From positions 1 to 30,046 of the forward strand of contig JAEWZB010000108.1 of the NCBI GenBank assembly GCA_023395515.1: a stretch of 30,046 nt of DNA. The letters are read 5' to 3'. Position 1 is the first letter of the stretch, and each line of letters opens with the position of its first letter. Origin of the DNA: Bacillota bacterium. Lineage in GTDB: Bacteria; Bacillota; Syntrophomonadia; Syntrophomonadales; Syntrophomonadaceae. Made by a program: the position numbers and the translations under genes. Positions 22,034 to 30,046 of the stretch are shown here, in pieces. The notes under the pieces are model-generated. The model did no database searches. It worked only from the letters and a program-made list of their open reading frames with translations, and had not been told where the DNA came from.

Positions 22034-22783
22034 TTATCGCCAAGAGCAGACCCGTCTTTCCATAGTATCGATTAAAACAAAAAGACTAAACCCAATAAGA
22101 CTAAGTACGACAATACCGGCGTACATGTCCAGATAATTAACTCTAAGCCAGGAGTCCATAATGAAAAAGCCCATACCATATTCGGTACCAAAGGTTTCAG
22201 TAAAAAAAAGTATAGATATAGCTGTGCCCAAGGCTAACCGGGTGGCAGTTAAGATTTCCGACAAGGCGGATGGTATGATTATTTCGGTAAAAATCTGGGG
22301 TTGGTTGGCTCCCAAAGATTGCAGGGAATGAAATGTTTCTTTAGGAATATCTTTCACTGCATCCCTGGAGGTAATGATGATTTGAAAAATAATAATCAAT
22401 ACAATCATAATCAGCTTAGATGCTTCTCCTAAGCCAAATAAGACCATTATGATAGGAAGCAGGGCAATTTTAGGAATAGGATAAGCAAAATAAAGCAGCG
22501 GGGATAAAATTTTATCCCATTTAGGAAAATACCCCATTAAGAAACCTAAAGGTACCCCGATTAATATTGATATGCCAATGCCTTCTAGAATTCTGACTAA
22601 ACTATAAAACACATGGACAGCAATTTTATCCTGAAATACTTGCAACAGGTTAATAAATACCAGTATAGGATTAGGTATAATGGGCATCTTTACCAGCAGG
22701 GACACGATATACCATAAAACGATTAACATTACTAAGCCATAGCAAGCCCCCAGCCACTTATCTTTCGAAAACACCTTAATCAT
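22034..22783 (-). CDS. ABC importer permease, NitT/TauT type
   Basis: This 249-residue protein has about six hydrophobic helices. The cytoplasmic EAA-like loop reads ETFHSLQSLGANQPQIFTEIIIPSALSEIL (about 154-183), in which the Gly of SLGAN contacts the ATPase. Family members (SsuC, TauC, ThiX-like) import sulfonates, nitrate, pyrimidine precursors or other small molecules. It is the last gene of the three-gene transporter operon, its ATG overlapping the ATPase stop by 4 nt. No substrate-specific biosynthesis or catabolic gene sits next to it, so the cargo is not identifiable. Confidence 0.92.
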   Translation of the reverse strand: MIKVFSKDKWLGACYGLVMLIVLWYIVSLLVKMPIIPNPILVFINLLQVFQDKIAVHVFYSLVRILEGIGISILIGVPLGFLMGYFPKWDKILSPLLYFAYPIPKIALLPIIMVLFGLGEASKLIMIVLIIIFQIIITSRDAVKDIPKETFHSLQSLGANQPQIFTEIIIPSALSEILTATRLALGTAISILFFTETFGTEYGMGFFIMDSWLRVNYLDMYAGIVVLSLIGFSLFVLIDTMERRVCSWR

Positions 22784-23520
22784 CCTTTATCTACAATATT
22801 CCGCAGTTTCTTGGACATCACATAATATTCATCTCGGGATCTTAGATTATCTAATTGAAAACAGGGGTTATCTAAAATTTCTAAAACCCGGCCCGGGGCC
22901 GGGGAAAGAACTACAATTTTACTCCCCAGATAAAGAGCTTCATCTACACTATGGGTAATAAAAATAGTAGTCACCCGATTCTGTTTCCAGATATGCAGGA
23001 ATAGTTCCTGTATTTCTTCTCTAGTCATAGCATCCAAGGCGGAAAAAGGCTCATCCATAAGCAGTAAATCCGGCTTTAACAGAAAAGCCCGGGCTATAGC
23101 CACCCTTTGCTGCTGACCACCGCTTAATTCTTTGGGGTAACGATCTAAAAGGTGCTCTATGCCTAACTGTTGCAAAATATATTGGCTATAATCATTTAAG
23201 CCTTTGGCTCCTTTTTTAATTTTTACCCCTAGCATGGCATTTTGATAAACGTTTTTCCAAGGCAGCAAGCCATAATTTTGCAAGACTAAACCAATCCGCT
23301 GGGTTTTAGGGTCAACCTTAGCACCGTTAACTAAAACCCTTCCGGTATAATTTTGAATTATACCGGATAAAACATACAATAAGGTTGATTTGCCACAACC
23401 GGAAGGACCTATAACCGTACAAATATCCCCCGTATTAATTTCCAGGCTTAATTTATGAATGGCCGCTATATCTTGGTTTTTGCCCGGATAAGTTACCGCT
23501 AAGTCTTGGATTTTAATCAC
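22780..23520 (-). CDS. ABC importer ATP-binding protein, NitT/TauT type
   Basis: A 246-residue ATPase with Walker A GPSGCGKST (38-46), a Q-loop near LVLQNYGLLPW, signature LSGGQQQR, Walker B LLLMDEPFSALD and the switch His in IFITHSVDEAL. All catalytic elements are intact. It powers the importer formed with the permease and binding protein encoded on either side. It starts 6 nt after the binding-protein stop and overlaps the permease start by 4 nt, so the three subunits are tightly coupled. The SsuB/TauB/ThiZ-like subgroup is indicated by length and by context. Confidence 0.95.
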   Translation of the reverse strand: MIKIQDLAVTYPGKNQDIAAIHKLSLEINTGDICTVIGPSGCGKSTLLYVLSGIIQNYTGRVLVNGAKVDPKTQRIGLVLQNYGLLPWKNVYQNAMLGVKIKKGAKGLNDYSQYILQQLGIEHLLDRYPKELSGGQQQRVAIARAFLLKPDLLLMDEPFSALDAMTREEIQELFLHIWKQNRVTTIFITHSVDEALYLGSKIVVLSPAPGRVLEILDNPCFQLDNLRSRDEYYVMSKKLRNIVDKG

Positions 23521-23526
23521 TTAACA

Positions 23527-24465
23527 TTACCTCAAAATCTCTTCCTCTACTAAATCTTCGTATTTATAATCTGCTTTAATAAAACCTTTAGCTTTGCTCC
23601 ATGTGATAAGGTCACTTACAATCTGGGCATCAGGAAGGGAAGCCTTAGCATAAGGCGGTAATTCCAGAGATTCTTTTACCGCCTCGGGAAATCCCTGCTT
23701 TTCAATTAAAAAATCGATATAATTTTCCAGAGGTTCACTTTGCAAATATTCTACCGCTTCATTATAAGCCCTGAAAATGGCTTTTATATCCTCATTATTT
23801 TCCTGCAAGCTTTGCTCGGTAAATGCTATAGCCCCAGCTTTATTGCCTAACTGATCAGTACTAAGCAATACCCGGGCCCCGTTTTGCACGGCTAGACCGG
23901 CCAAAGGGTCAGGCAGAATAGCTACATCTATTTTCCCCCCTTGCAGCATCTCCAAACGGGTAGGCAACTGGGGAATAGCTACCTTTTTTACATCCTCGGG
24001 AGATAAGGAGCTAGTTTCTAACATCTTGTCCAAAGAATACTCCATAATAGTATTAGTAGAAAGCCCAATAGACTTCCCGGCCAGTTCTTCCATGGAATTA
24101 ATTCCCGAATCAGCCCCGGCTAATAACTTAATATCACCATCATTTTTGGCAATAACCTTAAGCTTAAATCCCCCTTCATTAGCAAAAACTACTGCCAGCA
24201 AATCAGTAATAACCCCGTCCAGTTGTCCGCTTTGCAAAGCACTATCCCGGTCTTTGGCACTCTTAAAATGTTCAATTTTGACCTTGACGTTTTCTTCTTC
24301 AAAATATCCGTTTTTCTCCGCAATAATAAACGGAATTGATTCTACATCAGGCATTACCCCGATATGAATAGTTTTTTGTTCCTCCGGTGCTTTTGTTTCT
24401 TGTCCGCAGCCTATAATAGCAAGGCTGAAAACTACCAGCAACAAGCCAATAATCACTTTTTTCAT
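23527..24465 (-). CDS. ABC importer substrate-binding lipoprotein (NMT1/SsuA-like)
   Basis: The start at 24465 gives 312 residues with GAGGAG 7 nt upstream; an in-frame GTG at 24480 lies within that site. The signal peptide ends in a lipobox with Cys20 (LAIIGC), so the mature protein is anchored to the outside of the membrane. The binding domain begins KTIHIGVMPDVESIPFIIAEKNGYF and includes QSGQLDGVITDL and GGKIDVAILPDPLAG, typical of the NMT1/THI5-like and SsuA-like fold. Ligand candidates are sulfonates, pyrimidine precursors or other small organics; nothing in the context decides. First gene of the transporter operon. The 150-nt gap upstream holds AT-rich sequence with possible -10 elements near 24525-24535 but no recognised riboswitch. 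Confidence 0.9.
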   Translation of the reverse strand: MKKVIIGLLLVVFSLAIIGCGQETKAPEEQKTIHIGVMPDVESIPFIIAEKNGYFEEENVKVKIEHFKSAKDRDSALQSGQLDGVITDLLAVVFANEGGFKLKVIAKNDGDIKLLAGADSGINSMEELAGKSIGLSTNTIMEYSLDKMLETSSLSPEDVKKVAIPQLPTRLEMLQGGKIDVAILPDPLAGLAVQNGARVLLSTDQLGNKAGAIAFTEQSLQENNEDIKAIFRAYNEAVEYLQSEPLENYIDFLIEKQGFPEAVKESLELPPYAKASLPDAQIVSDLITWSKAKGFIKADYKYEDLVEEEILR

Positions 24466-24620
24466 ATTCCCGCTCCTCACTTCTCCCCTTAATTTCCAAT
24501 TACCTTTTTTTAGGTCTTTATGTAGTATAATAATACATCTTAGCCGATAAAACCATATTTTTCGCTGTGCCTATTTAGAAAAAGGGCCTATGTTAAGCTC
24601 TTAAAGGTCATAAGTATAAT

Positions 24621-24650
24621 AAAACCCCGGGCTTTACGCTTCCGGGGCCA
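24621..24650 (-). terminator. Intrinsic terminator overlapping the stop of the acyltransferase gene
   Basis: In the minus-strand RNA GGCCCCGG pairs with CCGGGG around a loop of 11 nt and is followed by TTTTATTAT. The loop contains the TAA stop of the upstream acyltransferase gene (24634-24636), so the last codons form half of the stem. Confidence 0.8.
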
Positions 24651-25233
24651 ATTTTTTAGTTAGTTCATATTCCAGCTCTTGAATTATATTAACTGCGTAA
24701 GTGGCAGGATTCTTAGGGATAACGCTGCGGTAGAACTCCTGTATTTCTAACAAATCTCGCTGATAATCACCGGTAGGGTATATAACCGGGCCGATACCGG
24801 CAATTTTCTTAGAATAATCCAGATAAGATAATGCTATGGGTAATTCAGCTTTTAAGGCTATATTATAAAACCCGGTTTTCCATTTAGTTACGGATTTACG
24901 GGTGCCCTCCGGGGCCACAACTAAGGCTAACTCTTCAGCTTCTTTTAGTTTTTGGGCCAGCTCGTCCACCAGACCTTTAGCGTCACCTTTACGTTCTACC
25001 CCAATAGCACCGGTTCGCTTCAGGAATATACTGGCCGGAAAAACCATAGATTCTTTTTTGATTAAATAATTCATCTTAATTTTAAATAGATAGAGTGCAG
25101 GTATAGCATAAAAGAAATCCCAGTTGCTGGTATGAGGTGCTGCTACTATAATGCACTTTTTAAGGTCTGCAGGCAGTCCGCCTTCGATTTTCCACCCCGC
25201 CATTTTAAATAATAGCTTCCAAATAAACGCCAT
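24634..25233 (-). CDS. PlsC-like 1-acylglycerol-3-phosphate acyltransferase family protein
   Basis: This 199-residue member of the lysophospholipid acyltransferase family carries the catalytic HTSNWD motif (His34, Asp39). It also carries the block with RTGAIGVERK and the third block APEGTRK, all in the expected order. Such enzymes transfer an acyl group to a phospholipid precursor at the membrane. The protein is shorter than PlsC proper (about 240), so it may act on another acceptor. There is no clear transmembrane helix beyond a weak N-terminal amphipathic stretch. The ribosome site GGGGGAG is unusually far (about 12 nt) from the ATG. It is monocistronic, with its own terminator. Confidence 0.88.
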   Translation of the reverse strand: MAFIWKLLFKMAGWKIEGGLPADLKKCIIVAAPHTSNWDFFYAIPALYLFKIKMNYLIKKESMVFPASIFLKRTGAIGVERKGDAKGLVDELAQKLKEAEELALVVAPEGTRKSVTKWKTGFYNIALKAELPIALSYLDYSKKIAGIGPVIYPTGDYQRDLLEIQEFYRSVIPKNPATYAVNIIQELEYELTKKLAPEA

Positions 25234-25368
25234 ATAAAATTGTCACTCCCCCAACACTTTTTAGACATTTTCTTAAAAAATAAAGTAAAAAGAGGTCTAA
25301 TTTTTAACAAAATTGTCAAATGTCCAGTGTTATTATAAAGGCAGAGCAGAAAATAATCAATTGCAAAA

Positions 25369-25392
25369 TTTTACATGGATTCCACTGTAAAA
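25369..25392. terminator. AT-rich hairpin downstream of the ygiQ-like gene
   Basis: TTTTACA-TGG-ATT-CCA-C-TGTAAAA is an almost complete palindrome of 24 nt, about 32 nt past the stop of the YgiQ-like gene (25424). In leftward RNA the stem is followed by TTTTG. It is a plausible weak terminator. The rest of 25234-25423 holds a TTGACA-like hexamer near 25314-25319 that may belong to the acyltransferase promoter, without a matching -10. Confidence 0.45.
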
Positions 25393-25423
25393 ACCCGGAT
25401 TCAACTAAAGGCTATTTTATAAT

Positions 25424-27253
25424 TCACTTAACCTTGCGCTTTTTCTTCTTTACCGGTTGAAATTTACTTCTGTCATCCGCAACTAATGATTTCTTATTAC
25501 TTCCTATTAAGTCAGTTCTATTTAATTCTACTAAGGCTTCCCGGACTAACAGATGATTTTCCAGATTTTTATACTGGAGCAAAGCCCGCTGTTTATCTCT
25601 GATCTTTTTCCCTTTAGGTACCGATACTTGCTTGCCATTAAGGGGATTTAGGCCCGTATAATACATACAAGTGGATATAGTCATGGGGGTGGGGGTAAAA
25701 TTTTGGACTTGTTCGGGGTAATATTGCAAATGGTCTCTAATAAATTCCGCCAGTTCCAACATATCTTTGCTGCTGCAGCCCGGATGGGCGGCAATAAAGT
25801 AAGGAATAAGATATTGCTCTTTGCCTAATTTCTTATTTACCTGTTTAAATTCCCTGATGAAATTGCGGTATTTAGCTTGACCCGGTTTATTCATTAAGCT
25901 GGTTACATAGTCATTAATATGTTCGGGAGCAATTTTTAGCTGGCCTCCCACATGGTATTTGCACAGCTCGGTTAAGTAGGTTTGGGAATCATCTTCTAAA
26001 ACTAAATCATATCTGACTCCTGAAGCTACAAAGATATGATTAATCATCTTTATATTGCGCAGCTCCTGCCATAGAGCCACGGAAGGGCTATGGTCGGTAT
26101 TAAGATTTTTACATACGTTAGGATAGAGACAACTAATACGGCGGCACTTTTTGCATTGGTTAAACTCGGTACCCTTTAGACCATACATATTAGCCGAGGG
26201 ACCCCCTACATCGGGAATTGTTCCTTTAAATTCAGGGTGTTTCAGAAAGCTTTGGGCTTCTTTATAAATAGAGCCGAGACTGCGGTTTTGAATAAACTTA
26301 CCTTGATGAAGCCCTAAAGAACAGAAAGCACAACCACCAAAACAACCTCGGTGAGTAACGAGAGAGAATTGCACGCTTTCTAAGCCGGGAATACCTCCCA
26401 GCTTATCATAGATAGGATGAGCCTTACGCTGGAATGGCAGTTCATATACTGCATCAAGTTGAGCGGTAGTCAAGGGGTAAGCCGGCGGGTTTTGTATCAC
26501 TAAGCGGTTACCATGGGGCTGTACTAAGGTTTTAGCACAGTAAGGATTAATGGCGTCATAAATTAATTTAGTCATAGCGGCAAAAGACTCGGGCTCTATT
26601 CTCACCTCATCTATAGCGGGAAGAAATACAGGGTCTCCTGCTATCTCTTTGGTAATGTAACAAGTTCCCCGTATATTATTTAAAGAATTTATAGGTTCTC
26701 CTGCTGCCATCCGGGCCGCAATTTCACCTAAAATATATTCACCCATACCATATACTAGTAAATCAGCCCGGCTATCAATTAAAATAGAGTTTCTTACCTT
26801 ATCACTCCAATAATCGTAATGGGCTAATCTTCTTAAGCTGGCTTCCACTCCCCCAATAATTATGGGAACTAAAGGATACGCTTCTTTTAACCTGTTACTA
26901 TATACAATAGTAGCCCGGTCAGGGCGTAAACCAGCGGCTCCCCCCGGTGTATATAAATCTTTTTTACGCGGTTTCTTCTCGGCCGTGTAATGGCTGACTA
27001 AAGTATCTACATTGCCGGCGGTGACCGCAAAAAATAACCGGGGCTTACCTAAAGACATAAAGTCATCTTTACTTCTCCAGTCCGGTTGGGCAATGATCCC
27101 CACCCGGTAACCCAGGTTTTCTAAAAACCGGCCTAATACCGCCGCAGCCCAGGCCGGATGATCTACATAGGCATCTCCGCTGACAATGATGATATCTAAT
27201 TCTGACCAGCCCCGTTTATTTACATCCCTTTGGCTAATAGGTAAAAAACTCAT
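25424..27253 (-). CDS. ygiQ: YgiQ family radical SAM protein (UPF0313)
   Basis: This 609-residue protein has the radical SAM cluster motif HRGCFGGCAFCSLG, with Cys304, Cys308 and Cys311 binding a [4Fe-4S] cluster that cleaves S-adenosylmethionine. The N-terminal 200 residues (SGDAYVDHPAW near 26-36, IIIGGVEASLRR near 131-142) are the typical YgiQ domain. Several further cysteines (CKKCRRISCLYPNVC) near residue 375 may bind a second cluster or metal. The C-terminus is a short, strongly basic tail (KKKKRKVK). Its reaction is unknown across the family. An extended -10 element (TGCTACAAT, 27290-27298) lies 37 nt upstream, and GGGG is 5 nt before the ATG. Confidence 0.93.
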   Translation of the reverse strand: MSFLPISQRDVNKRGWSELDIIIVSGDAYVDHPAWAAAVLGRFLENLGYRVGIIAQPDWRSKDDFMSLGKPRLFFAVTAGNVDTLVSHYTAEKKPRKKDLYTPGGAAGLRPDRATIVYSNRLKEAYPLVPIIIGGVEASLRRLAHYDYWSDKVRNSILIDSRADLLVYGMGEYILGEIAARMAAGEPINSLNNIRGTCYITKEIAGDPVFLPAIDEVRIEPESFAAMTKLIYDAINPYCAKTLVQPHGNRLVIQNPPAYPLTTAQLDAVYELPFQRKAHPIYDKLGGIPGLESVQFSLVTHRGCFGGCAFCSLGLHQGKFIQNRSLGSIYKEAQSFLKHPEFKGTIPDVGGPSANMYGLKGTEFNQCKKCRRISCLYPNVCKNLNTDHSPSVALWQELRNIKMINHIFVASGVRYDLVLEDDSQTYLTELCKYHVGGQLKIAPEHINDYVTSLMNKPGQAKYRNFIREFKQVNKKLGKEQYLIPYFIAAHPGCSSKDMLELAEFIRDHLQYYPEQVQNFTPTPMTISTCMYYTGLNPLNGKQVSVPKGKKIRDKQRALLQYKNLENHLLVREALVELNRTDLIGSNKKSLVADDRSKFQPVKKKKRKVK

Positions 27254-27289
27254 TATTTCCCCTTTACTAATTAAGCATCATTAAACTCT

Positions 27290-27298
27290 ATTGTAGCA
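27290..27298 (-). promoter_or_regulatory. Predicted extended -10 promoter of the ygiQ-like gene
   Basis: TGCTACAAT on the minus strand, 37-45 nt upstream of the start; the -35 region is poor. It falls in the 78-nt gap after the histidine kinase stop, so the gene may be transcribed separately from the two-component genes. Confidence 0.35.
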
Positions 27299-27331
27299 TA
27301 GGAGAAAACCGATAAGACTTTTAACCCTGGT

Positions 27332-28786
27332 TTAAATCTCTTCCAGGTTAGCCCGGTCTAATTCAAACCAAAATTCTACCCCATCAATGAGATTACGTAC
27401 TCCATAATTATTACCATCTAATTCTTGTAAAGCCTTCACAATAGATAGGCCCAACCCGGTTCCCCCGTACTGGCGGGTGCGGGCTTTATCTGCCTTATAA
27501 AAGCTGGTAAAGATTAGTTCTAAAGCATCTTCCGGTATATTGGGGCCGGAGTTGAAAACCCCAATATGCACCTTGTCATCGCTATAATCTACATTTATCT
27601 CTAAATCCCGGCCTTCATTTATATGATTGAGGGCATTATTTAAAAAGTTGACTAATATTTGTTCGGTACGGCCCATGTCCGCCCATACCATCACTTCCGG
27701 TTCTTTATTAATTAGCGGCTTTATGCCTTTCTCGGTAAAAATCGGGGTATATTTGTTAATTAATTCATCAATTAAATCCCCTAGGTTAAATACTTCCTTT
27801 TCCAATTTAAAATATCCGCTCTCAATTTGAGATAAGTCTAACAATTCCCGCACCAGTTTATTCATTTTGTTAGCTTCATCCATAATTACATCACAATAGT
27901 AGATTTTATCTTTTTCCTCTTGCACCACATTAACCTTAAGGCCCTCAGCATAGCCTTGGATTAAGGAAATAGGTGTTTTTAATTCATGGGATACACTGGA
28001 AACAAATTCTTTTCTCATTTCATCAATTTGGCGTTCCCGTTCAATATCTTTCCTTAATTTTTCATTAGCTTCCTGCAATTCGGAAATAGCCTGGCCTAAT
28101 TGATCTGATAGGGAATTAATACTGCTGCCTAATTCACCAATTTCATCATTAGTATTAACCGTGTATCTCCGGCTAAAATCCAGATTAGACATGCTTTGGG
28201 CAATATTCTTTAACTCTAATATGGGCTGGGTATATCTTTTAGTAAGTAAAAATATAGGTCCTGCTGCCAGCAGAATGATAGCTAAGCCGGAAAAAAGAAA
28301 GAAGCGGTTAGCTATATCAGCATTTTCCTGGATGGCCACTAAGGGAGTACTTAAGACCAAATAATTGCCGTTATTCAATAAATATAATAAATAAAGAAAA
28401 TTAGTCCCCAGGTTAGGGTCTTTATTAATTAATACTACTGATCCTTTAGCTTTAATGTCTTCTATATAATATTTAACCAGCATAGCTCTGGGGTCGGTGT
28501 GAGGACGCCTAAAAAAAGAGGGGCGTTCCATTTCTAAAGACTGGTCTAAAATTATGGCACTAATAGCCGAATTACGCTCATAAATTTCTAACTGCAGCTC
28601 CAAGTCGCCAATATTTTCCGTATATAAATTATTAATCAGATCGGCCCTCTTATTAAGCGTTTTAGTTTTTTGCCCAATATAATACTCTTCTAAAAAATTA
28701 GCATTTAATAACCATGACGAAGCTATCAGGGCTATTACTAAGAAGACTAAAGCGAAAAATATTTTTAACCGGATAGAATATCTCAT
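27332..28786 (-). CDS. Membrane sensor histidine kinase (HAMP, HisKA, HATPase)
   Basis: A 484-residue kinase. Transmembrane helices lie at about 8-28 and 161-181 and enclose an extracellular sensor region of about 130 residues. A HAMP linker (about 182-235), a coiled-coil run rich in E/K/R, and the HisKA box SSVSHELKTP with His267 follow. The ATPase domain shows NFLNNALNH (N box), a G1-like VGVFNSG-type segment and GTGLGLSIV (G2 box). It autophosphorylates and passes phosphate to the response regulator encoded just upstream, whose stop overlaps the kinase ATG by 4 nt. The signal is unknown; the sensor region has no motif I recognise. Length and layout are those of the PhoR/WalK-like group. 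Confidence 0.94.
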   Translation of the reverse strand: MRYSIRLKIFFALVFLVIALIASSWLLNANFLEEYYIGQKTKTLNKRADLINNLYTENIGDLELQLEIYERNSAISAIILDQSLEMERPSFFRRPHTDPRAMLVKYYIEDIKAKGSVVLINKDPNLGTNFLYLLYLLNNGNYLVLSTPLVAIQENADIANRFFLFSGLAIILLAAGPIFLLTKRYTQPILELKNIAQSMSNLDFSRRYTVNTNDEIGELGSSINSLSDQLGQAISELQEANEKLRKDIERERQIDEMRKEFVSSVSHELKTPISLIQGYAEGLKVNVVQEEKDKIYYCDVIMDEANKMNKLVRELLDLSQIESGYFKLEKEVFNLGDLIDELINKYTPIFTEKGIKPLINKEPEVMVWADMGRTEQILVNFLNNALNHINEGRDLEINVDYSDDKVHIGVFNSGPNIPEDALELIFTSFYKADKARTRQYGGTGLGLSIVKALQELDGNNYGVRNLIDGVEFWFELDRANLEEI

Positions 28787-29454
28787 CTTTCAACCTCAAA
28801 TCTATACCCTATGCCCCGCACGGTTTGAATGTATCTGCCGTTATCACCTAACTTGAGGCGCAGCTTTTTAACATGAGTATCAACAGTGCGGGGATCACCG
28901 TAAAAATTATAATCCCAGACCGCGTTTAATATTTGGTCACGGCTAAGGGCCCGGCCTTCATTTTCCGCGAAATAGCTTAACAAGTCGAATTCCTTAGGAC
29001 TTAAATCTAAGCGGCTCTTGCCTATGGTTACAATATGTTTTTCTTTATCAATCTCTAAGTCATTATAGACATAGGTATTCTTGAAATCATTGCCTACTCT
29101 CCTTAGCAAAGCCTGTACTCTGGCTACTAAGACCTGGGGGCTGAAAGGCTTGCTTATATATTCATCTGCTCCTAACTCAAAGCCAAACAACTCGTCAGTT
29201 TCTTCTCCCCGGGCGGTTAACATGATAATAGGGACTGCCGAAGTCTTTCTAATGGTCCGGCACACTGTCCAGCCATCATATTCCGGCATCATTACATCAA
29301 GTATTATCAAATCAATACTTAAATCTTCTTCCCACATTTCCAAGGCTTCTTTTCCATTAGCAGCTTCCACGGTTTGCAGACCTTCTCTTTTTAAAAAATC
29401 ACAAACTAGCTTACGCAAGCGTTCTTCATCATCAGCTATTAAAACCTTGGTCAC
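28783..29454 (-). CDS. OmpR/PhoB-family response regulator
   Basis: I chose the GTG at 29454, giving a 223-residue protein beginning MTKVLIADDE, with GGTGGAGAGG directly upstream. A TTG at 29478 in frame is less likely. The receiver domain has acidic residues Asp8, Asp9 and the phospho-acceptor Asp53 (LDVMMPEYDG), then the conserved Thr (MLTARG) and Lys (YISKPF). The C-terminal winged helix (from about residue 125) contains SPKEFDLL and RTVDTHVKKLRLKLG, so it binds DNA. It is encoded in front of its kinase with a 4-nt overlap. Regulated genes are unknown. No strong promoter was found in the 200 nt upstream. Confidence 0.95.
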   Translation of the reverse strand: MTKVLIADDEERLRKLVCDFLKREGLQTVEAANGKEALEMWEEDLSIDLIILDVMMPEYDGWTVCRTIRKTSAVPIIMLTARGEETDELFGFELGADEYISKPFSPQVLVARVQALLRRVGNDFKNTYVYNDLEIDKEKHIVTIGKSRLDLSPKEFDLLSYFAENEGRALSRDQILNAVWDYNFYGDPRTVDTHVKKLRLKLGDNGRYIQTVRGIGYRFEVER

Positions 29455-29478
29455 TACCTCTCCACCTTTCTTAAACAA

Positions 29479-29905
29479 TAATTGCTTTTAATAGTATCTG
29501 CTATAAACTATTTTAATAAATAAACATGTCTTTTTTGTGAACAATAATTTATTAATATTGAAAAAGTATTATGGGTTAGTTGAATGTATAGATATTCCGT
29601 CCCACACCAATGTCATAAGGCTAAGATGTAAAAAAGCGTAAACAGAAACAACTCAATAAACCGTAAAGAAAAGCAAGAAAACCCTTGACATTTTCGAAAA
29701 GTCACACCCTGATATGGCGGGGGTTAATCCCCCGTTTGAACCGTAATTTTGGCGCGCGAAGGAAGCCGCCCGTTCTCCAAGGCACAGGCCGTAGAGATTT
29801 GGCTTCCCCTACCTTGAGTTTTCTTTGTTTCTTTGCTATCATTAATCAAAGAATCTTTGTATGTTTTCTATTGGATCAGCATATACTACTAAAGGAGAAA
29901 TACTA
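29479..29905. other. 427-nt noncoding region with hairpins, leader of the AbrB-like gene
   Basis: The left half is AT-rich and would hold the promoter of the response regulator, but no clear one is visible. On the plus strand a TTGACA (29685-29690) is followed by TGATAT after 19 nt, a poorly spaced promoter candidate. After that come two structures: CGGGGG-TTAAT-CCCCCG (29718-29734), and GGAAGCC (29761-29767) with its complement GGCTTCC (29801-29807) enclosing a 33-nt GC-rich loop. From 29815 the sequence turns T-rich until the AbrB ribosome site. The GC-rich block contrasts with its surroundings and looks like a structured 5' leader, though no known riboswitch class is recognised. No convincing gene is seen in it. 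Confidence 0.45.
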
Positions 29906-30046
29906 ATGTCCCAAGTTAAAATCAAAGGAGAAAACCCGATGATAAAAAAACGCATTTCGGTGTCTCAGAAACGCCAGATAACCATACCTATGGAGTTCTA
30001 TAACAGCGTCGGCATTGATAAGGAAGTAGAATGCTATGTCCAAAAC
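29906..30046 (+). CDS. AbrB/SpoVT-family transcriptional regulator, C-terminus cut by window edge
   Basis: 47 residues are present from the first ATG; the gene continues past the right edge. The segment KKRISVSQKRQITIPMEFYNSVGI is the swapped-hairpin DNA-binding fold of AbrB/MazE-like proteins. Two in-frame ATGs, 29906 and 29939, each have an AAAGGAG site exactly 8 nt upstream of the start. Family members usually begin close to the ISVSQKRQ strand, which favours the second start; the first would add 11 residues. Such proteins act as dimers or tetramers controlling transition-state genes or as antitoxins. The missing part prevents deciding which. Confidence 0.85.
   Translation, partial: MSQVKIKGENPMIKKRISVSQKRQITIPMEFYNSVGIDKEVECYVQN

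Noticed and set aside
29455..29478. TTG start for the response regulator
   Set aside because: The GTG at 29454 yields the typical MTKVLIADDE start with a ribosome site inside this stretch.
29685..29906. 73-codon plus-strand frame in the AbrB leader
   Set aside because: It covers the hairpin region, has no ribosome site at its start and unusual composition; a noncoding leader is more likely.
1..30046. CRISPR arrays, tRNA/rRNA genes, insertion sequences, prophage or defence genes
   Set aside because: No regularly spaced direct repeats, tRNA-like cloverleaf, transposase, integrase or nuclease genes were seen on reading both strands; the only tandem repeats are the short enhancer-like units.

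Overview
The window looks like an AT-rich chromosomal segment of an anaerobic Gram-positive bacterium of the Clostridia, most likely a fatty-acid-oxidising syntroph of the Syntrophomonas type. This is inferred from gene content: about 600-residue acyl-CoA dehydrogenases, a family III CoA-transferase, a complete beta-oxidation set, an NfnAB-type electron-bifurcating pair, strong purine-rich ribosome binding sites and an AbrB/SpoVT-type regulator. No rRNA, tRNA, CRISPR array, transposase or phage gene was seen.

Left and centre (1-13607, all minus strand). Read in the direction of transcription, a long cluster starts at 13607: MaoC hydratase, crotonase, 3-hydroxyacyl-CoA dehydrogenase, SDR, thiolase, CaiB/BaiF CoA-transferase, acyl-CoA dehydrogenase, NfnA and NfnB. 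It is followed, behind its own likely sigma-A promoter, by an ACS-type MFS transporter, two more SDRs around a membrane-anchored unknown, and a universal stress protein cut by the window edge. Together these can take up an organic acid, activate it by CoA transfer, oxidise it to acetyl-CoA and rebalance NADPH, NADH and ferredoxin. A strong sigma-54 promoter lies just upstream of MaoC, with a threefold GGGACAC repeat about 120 bp further up.

Control region and second transporter (13608-16300). A second leftward transcription unit (carboxylate-type MFS transporter plus a 71-residue two-helix membrane protein) and a rightward gene for a tiny zinc-ribbon membrane protein diverge from one intergenic region. 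Each has its own sigma-54 promoter, and between them lies a GGGACA-type palindrome related to the repeats upstream of the beta-oxidation operon. The three promoters therefore look like one regulon driven by one enhancer-binding protein, which is not encoded here.

Right part (16400-30046). There is a separate acyl-CoA dehydrogenase with operator-like palindromes, a large secreted phosphodiester glycosidase-like protein divergent from a DegV fatty-acid-binding protein, a NitT/TauT-type ABC importer, a PlsC-like acyltransferase, a YgiQ-type radical SAM protein, and an OmpR-type two-component system. The window ends inside an AbrB-family gene that follows a hairpin-rich leader. These look like ordinary housekeeping or accessory chromosomal genes.

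The most notable features are the sigma-54/GGGACA regulon, the placement of NfnAB with an NADP-type SDR inside a beta-oxidation operon, and a terminator/antiterminator-like RNA between the thiolase and CoA-transferase genes.
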